This document shows positions 6,152-8,287 of a stretch of 8,287 nucleotides of DNA, in pieces (position 1 is the first letter of the stretch; the number at the start of each line of letters is the position of its first letter). Source of the stretch: an uncultured Oscillospiraceae bacterium. Its GTDB lineage: Bacteria; Bacillota; Clostridia; Oscillospirales; Oscillospiraceae. The stretch covers positions 1 through 8,287 of the forward strand of contig CAKUBI010000046.1 in NCBI GenBank assembly GCA_934636865.1, read 5' to 3'. The notes below the pieces were generated by a model. That model was not told the DNA's origin. It saw only the letters and a list, made by a program, of their open reading frames with translations, and made no database searches. Position numbers and translations under genes: made by a program.

Positions 6152-6877
6152 TTACTGTTGTGCATTTAAAATGCCTGCGGCGATCGTGACGGCAAGCTTT
6201 TGTTGATAGATGCTGTTTTTGAGCAGCTGCGTTTCCTCCGCGTTGCTCAAAAAGCCGCATTCGATCAGGATCGCGGGCGCATTGACATTTTTCATCAGAA
6301 AGATCGACGCGTCGATGGCCTTTTCCGTTTTCTCGTTTCCCGCGTTGACTGACTGGTTCAGCACAAGCTGCACGGATCTGGCCAGTGCGTCGCTCTCCTC
6401 TTTTTTGCCGTAGAACACCTGTGCGCCGCGCGTCCGTTTGGACATTGGAAGACTGTTTTGGTGGATGCTGACAAGGATAGCACCTTGCGTGCTGTTGACC
6501 AGTGAAACGCGGTTTTCAAGGTCGGAGCGCTTCTTCTGCCGCAGCGTGGACGCGCTGCCGTCATGGATGGAGATGTCGTCCGTGCGCGTCATGCGCGTCT
6601 GCTCGCCGAGCAGCGCGAGCAGCGCATCCAGCCGCCGCGCGATGGCAAGGTTCAGGTCGCTTTCCTTCGTGCCGTCGGAAGCGACGGCGCCGCCGTCCTC
6701 CCCGCCGTGTCCGGCGTCAATGACCCAGACGGTGCGCGGCGCGGACGCAAGCGCTTCGACGCTCTCTTCCGGCAGCAGAAGTCCCACGACGGCGGCGAGC
6801 GCGGCAAGAAGCGCCAGCGCCGCGGTAAACAGTACTCTTTTTCCAAAAACGATAAACAAATCCCCTTCACCCCGCAA
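6152..6877 (-). CDS. cwlD: N-acetylmuramoyl-L-alanine amidase, CwlD-like (spore cortex)
   Basis: The protein is about 241 residues with an N-terminal membrane segment (about 14-35, alanine/leucine-rich) that serves as an anchor or uncleaved signal. An Amidase_3 zinc hydrolase domain follows. Zinc ligands are His57 (DAGHGGEDGG), Glu72 (TKESDLNLAIA) and His139 (SIHQNSLP), and the catalytic Glu206 is in ILIECGFLSN. Family members cut the amide between muramic acid and the stem peptide. CwlD works with the deacetylase PdaA to make the muramic-delta-lactam of spore cortex, needed for germination. The size, single domain with anchor, and the divergent cotJ operon favour CwlD over a vegetative autolysin. 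The start is uncertain: the first in-frame candidate is TTG 6877-6875 without a good ribosome binding site, and another TTG lies at 6859-6857 just after AAGGGG. radA follows after 19 bases. Confidence 0.87.
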   Translation of the reverse strand: MRGEGDLFIVFGKRVLFTAALALLAALAAVVGLLLPEESVEALASAPRTVWVIDAGHGGEDGGAVASDGTKESDLNLAIARRLDALLALLGEQTRMTRTDDISIHDGSASTLRQKKRSDLENRVSLVNSTQGAILVSIHQNSLPMSKRTRGAQVFYGKKEESDALARSVQLVLNQSVNAGNEKTEKAIDASIFLMKNVNAPAILIECGFLSNAEETQLLKNSIYQQKLAVTIAAGILNAQQ

Positions 6878-6911
6878 CAGCGTATGTGCCGGGGCGCGAA
6901 ACTATGTGCTT

Positions 6912-6917
6912 ATTATA
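6912..6917 (-). promoter_or_regulatory. Possible -10 box for the cwlD-radA operon
   Basis: On the minus strand TATAAT (6917-6912) matches the sigma-A -10 consensus and lies about 35 bases ahead of the TTG start at 6877. No good -35 is found at 16-18 bases (a T-rich stretch only), so it may need an activator. I found no convincing sigma-G-type site, which would be expected if the gene is expressed only in the forespore. Confidence 0.3.
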
Positions 6918-6967
6918 CAGGAGACAGCCCAAAAAGAAAAGCCCCGCTTCCCTTTTTCCTCCTTCTG

Positions 6968-6975
6968 CATACGAT
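6968..6975 (+). promoter_or_regulatory. Possible sigma-E-type -10 element for the cotJ operon
   Basis: CATACGAT at 6968-6975 differs from the sigma-E -10 consensus CATACAAT at one base. It lies about 45 bases before the cotJA-cotJB start, a plausible distance. In Bacillus subtilis the cotJ operon is read by mother-cell sigma-E. The expected -35 region upstream is C/T-rich and does not match, so this is only suggestive. Confidence 0.3.
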
Positions 6976-6979
6976 GGAC

Positions 6980-6994
6980 TGAGCGCTTCGCTCA
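6980..6994 (+). other. Small hairpin in the cotJ 5' leader
   Basis: TGAGCG (6980-6985) and CGCTCA (6989-6994) form a perfect 6-bp stem with a CTT loop. The stem ends 11 bases before the AAGGAGG ribosome binding site. If transcription starts near 6982 the stem would be at the very 5' end or only partly transcribed, where it could stabilise the message. Its role is unknown. Confidence 0.35.
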
Positions 6995-7005
6995 ACTCTC
7001 TCAGC

Positions 7006-7012
7006 AAGGAGG
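7006..7012 (+). promoter_or_regulatory. Ribosome binding site that sets a TTG start for cotJA-cotJB
   Basis: AAGGAGG lies eight bases before TTG at 7021-7023. The only upstream in-frame ATG codons (6886 and 6904) have no ribosome binding site and would add residues unlike CotJA. The nearest downstream in-frame ATG (7201) would remove the whole CotJA part. The TTG is therefore the best start. Confidence 0.8.
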
Positions 7013-7020
7013 AATTCTCT

Positions 7021-7470
7021 TTGGATACGAACAAGGCCAAATGCGATGAGCGCGGCACGGGGACGCTCCCCGGCTGTTGCGCGCCGCTGGCTTTTCCCTA
7101 TGTACCGGTGCAGAAAAACGACCCCGAGCGCTATTCCCAGCAGGACGCGCTGCAGGCGGGCACGCTGTTTCCCGGGCTGAACCTGCCCTTCCACGCGCAG
7201 ATGAAAACGAAATTTCCTGCCGTCAACACGGCGCTCTCCGAGCTGATGGCGCTGGATTTCGCCATCGACGAGCTGGGGCTTTATCTCACGACGCACCCGG
7301 AGGACACCGAGGTGCTAAACCTTTACTGGTCGTATATCAAGCTGGGGCGCGAAGGGCGCGAGGCTTACGAGAAGCAGTATGGCCCCATTTTGCAGACGGA
7401 TCTGACGCCCGGCAGCTTCAAATGGCTGGACGATCCGTGGCCCTGGGACCTGGAGGAGGATGAGAAGTAA
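7021..7470 (+). CDS. cotJA-cotJB: Fused spore coat proteins CotJA-CotJB
   Basis: One uninterrupted frame encodes 149 residues. Residues about 22-57 resemble CotJA (PLAFPYVPVQ, then YSQQDALQAGTLFPGLNLPF). Residues 61-149 resemble a whole CotJB: LMALDFAIDELGLYLTTHPED at 75-95 (two overlapping segments), YEKQYGP at 116-122, and the C-terminal WLDDPWPW at 135-142. Both are small proteins of the inner spore coat that work with CotJC and are normally made from two adjacent genes. There is no stop codon between the two parts. Met61 sits at the boundary, but without a ribosome binding site, so a fusion rather than two products is favoured. The start is TTG 7021, set by AAGGAGG. The TAA stop overlaps the cotJC ATG by one base (TAATG), so translation of the two genes is coupled. 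CysCys at 19-20 may cross-link in the coat (inference). Confidence 0.88.
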   Translation: MDTNKAKCDERGTGTLPGCCAPLAFPYVPVQKNDPERYSQQDALQAGTLFPGLNLPFHAQMKTKFPAVNTALSELMALDFAIDELGLYLTTHPEDTEVLNLYWSYIKLGREGREAYEKQYGPILQTDLTPGSFKWLDDPWPWDLEEDEK

Positions 7471-7718
7471 TGTTTGTATATGAAAAAAAGCTTCAGTACC
7501 CGGTCAAGATCAAAAATCCGAATCCCAAGCTCGCCATGGCGATCATCAGCCAGTATGGCGGTCCAGACGGGGAGCTTGGCGCATCGCTCCGCTATCTCTC
7601 CCAACGCTACTCCATGCCCTATCCCGAGCTCAAGGGCCTGCTGACCGATATCGGTACAGAGGAAGCGTCATGGCCCCCAATTTTGGCGCGGTATTTTTCC
7701 AGTCCGTCCAGCACATAG
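7470..7718 (+). pseudogene. cotJC: cotJC 5' part, interrupted by an integrated element
   Basis: The frame starts at ATG 7470 (overlapping the previous stop; GGAGGAGG at 7452-7459 serves as ribosome binding site). For 65 codons it matches CotJC, a manganese-catalase-like spore coat protein of about 190 residues: MFVYEKKLQYPV, GGPDGELGASLRYLSQRY and GLLTDIGTEE. Glu35 aligns with the first metal-ligand glutamate of manganese catalases, and Glu65 with the glutamate of the EExxH motif. After codon 65 (base 7664) similarity stops. The frame continues for 17 unrelated residues (ASWPPILARYFSSPSST) to a stop at 7716-7718, within DNA that encodes a serine recombinase on the other strand. As it stands the product lacks about two thirds of CotJC, including the remaining metal ligands. 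If the element excises, the gene could be restored, but the 3' part is not in this window. Confidence 0.85.
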
Positions 7719-8287
7719 ACCCATTTGGCGGGCAGCAGATTGAGCGCCACCTCTACCCTGCCGTCCCGGTACACGATCATTTGCTGGAGGAGATGCCCGT
7801 AAAAGTCGTCGTCCGCCGTGCGCCCGCTGACGATTCCCGTGATGGCGGCGCGAATGTCCGGCTTTAGGGTCTGCGTGTCGGTGTTCAGCGTCTGCCGCTG
7901 TTTGATCGCGGCGATTTTCTCCTGCACCCGGTTCATTTCACTTTCACAGCGGGCTTTGGCGCGCTGATAGTCAGCCTTGGTGATGCTCTCGTCGAAAAAG
8001 CGGTCATGGATGGTGTCATTGCGGGCTTGCAGCTTTTCAAGCTCCAGCTCCAGCCGCCGCAGTTCCTGCTCGCCGCTGTCCTCACCGGACGTCAGAACGC
8101 TTTCCACAATGCGGGCGAGATTCGATATGATCGCTTTCTTATCCAGCGTCACGTCGTTCACCGAGCGCCGCAGAAGGTCCATGGCGATGTCATCCCGGAT
8201 CTGCCGCCCGACGCTGCATCCGATGGTATTTCCCGCGCCGTCTGTGCGCCGCAGGCCTTCGTTGGTGGCGGTGAAGCAGCACCAGCG
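7619..8287 (-). CDS. Large serine recombinase, C-terminal 222 residues (partial; frame ends inside cotJC)
   Basis: The frame is open from the right edge to TAG at 7621-7619. It begins RWCCFTATNEGLRR and has Cys at visible residues 3, 4 and 24, matching the second half of the recombinase zinc beta-ribbon. It then has IRDDIAMDLLRRSVNDV, a long charged coiled coil (about 71-133, with ELRRLELELEKL and then RVQEKIAAIKQ), and a beta-rich tail (about 163-192, FYGHLLQQMIVYRDGRVEVAL). This is the C-terminal half of TnpX/phiC31-type integrases, and the catalytic N-terminal resolvase domain lies beyond the window. The enzymes integrate or excise circular elements between attB and attP. The last about 14 residues (from Ala at 7666-7664) and the stop codon are encoded by the antisense strand of cotJC, so the present C-terminus is a product of integration. 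An ATG at 8182 exists but is internal to the domain. Confidence 0.92.
   Translation of the reverse strand, partial: RWCCFTATNEGLRRTDGAGNTIGCSVGRQIRDDIAMDLLRRSVNDVTLDKKAIISNLARIVESVLTSGEDSGEQELRRLELELEKLQARNDTIHDRFFDESITKADYQRAKARCESEMNRVQEKIAAIKQRQTLNTDTQTLKPDIRAAITGIVSGRTADDDFYGHLLQQMIVYRDGRVEVALNLLPAKWVYVLDGLEKYRAKIGGHDASSVPISVSRPLSSG
7650..7672. other. Probable attachment-site junction (attL or attR)
   Basis: The boundary between cotJC-like sequence and element sequence falls at about 7659-7668. The last bases that fit CotJC are GGTACAGAGGAA (7653-7664), coding Gly-Thr-Glu-Glu, and the next codons (GCG TCA TGG) do not. Large serine recombinases exchange DNA at a 2-base core and need little flanking identity, so the exact crossover cannot be fixed without the other end or the empty site. 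Confidence 0.65.
7665..8287. mobile_element. One end of an integrated element (prophage, ICE or skin-like), continuing past the window
   Basis: From the break in cotJC to the right edge the only gene is a large serine recombinase facing the junction, the usual position of the integrase at the end of such elements. Nothing else of the element is visible, so its type, size and cargo are unknown. Insertion in a sporulation gene suggests the skin and SP-beta type of element that excises during spore formation, but this is inference. Confidence 0.75.

Noticed and set aside
5491..6189. Plus-strand frames opposite radA
   Set aside because: RadA on the minus strand carries zinc finger, Walker motifs and KNRFG. 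The opposing frames show no family motif.
7470..7718. Reading the 82-codon frame as a complete short protein
   Set aside because: The first 65 residues match CotJC, which is about 190 residues. The last 17 are out of family and are antisense to the recombinase, so this is an interrupted gene.
1..8287. CRISPR arrays, tRNA or rRNA genes, insertion sequences with terminal repeats
   Set aside because: No regularly spaced direct repeats, no tRNA-like cloverleaf, no rRNA sequence and no DDE transposase was seen on either strand.

Overview
The window looks like chromosomal DNA from a fairly GC-rich, endospore-forming member of the Clostridia (Firmicutes), possibly Oscillospiraceae-like. The support is sequence content: a cotJ spore-coat operon, a CwlD-type spore-cortex amidase, a transketolase split into two genes, strong AGGAGG-type ribosome binding sites, and consensus sigma-A promoters. 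The exact genus cannot be read from the sequence.

Layout. Left part (1-1143, minus strand): the start of the transketolase C-terminal subunit gene (cut by the window edge) and the complete N-terminal subunit gene, four bases apart and served by a clear promoter at 1052-1080. Next (1101-3226, minus): a secreted serine hydrolase of the beta-lactamase/penicillin-binding fold with S-layer-homology-like repeats after its signal peptide. It has its own terminator, and upstream lies a near-perfect promoter followed by a structured leader that contains an intrinsic terminator. Then (3285-4304, minus) a complete XerC/D-like tyrosine recombinase, and a 460-bp gene-free stretch rich in inverted repeats. 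Next (4765-6877, minus) an operon of a CwlD-like amidase and the DNA repair/recombination ATPase RadA. Divergent from it on the plus strand (7021 onward) is the cotJ operon: a single gene that joins CotJA and CotJB, then cotJC.

The most notable feature is at the right edge. cotJC is intact only for its first 65 codons. It then breaks exactly after the glutamate pair of the predicted EExxH metal-binding motif and runs into foreign DNA. That DNA carries, on the opposite strand, the C-terminal part of a large serine recombinase whose reading frame crosses the junction and ends inside cotJC. This is the arrangement expected for one end of a site-specifically integrated element (prophage, ICE or skin-like element) in a sporulation gene. 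Such elements in sigK (skin) and spsM (SP-beta) are known to excise in the mother cell and restore the gene. Whether this one does cannot be decided from one end.

Coordination: CwlD modifies cortex peptidoglycan and the CotJ proteins build the inner coat, so the 6152-7664 block is a sporulation locus. RadA, transketolase and the serine hydrolase are vegetative functions with their own signals.
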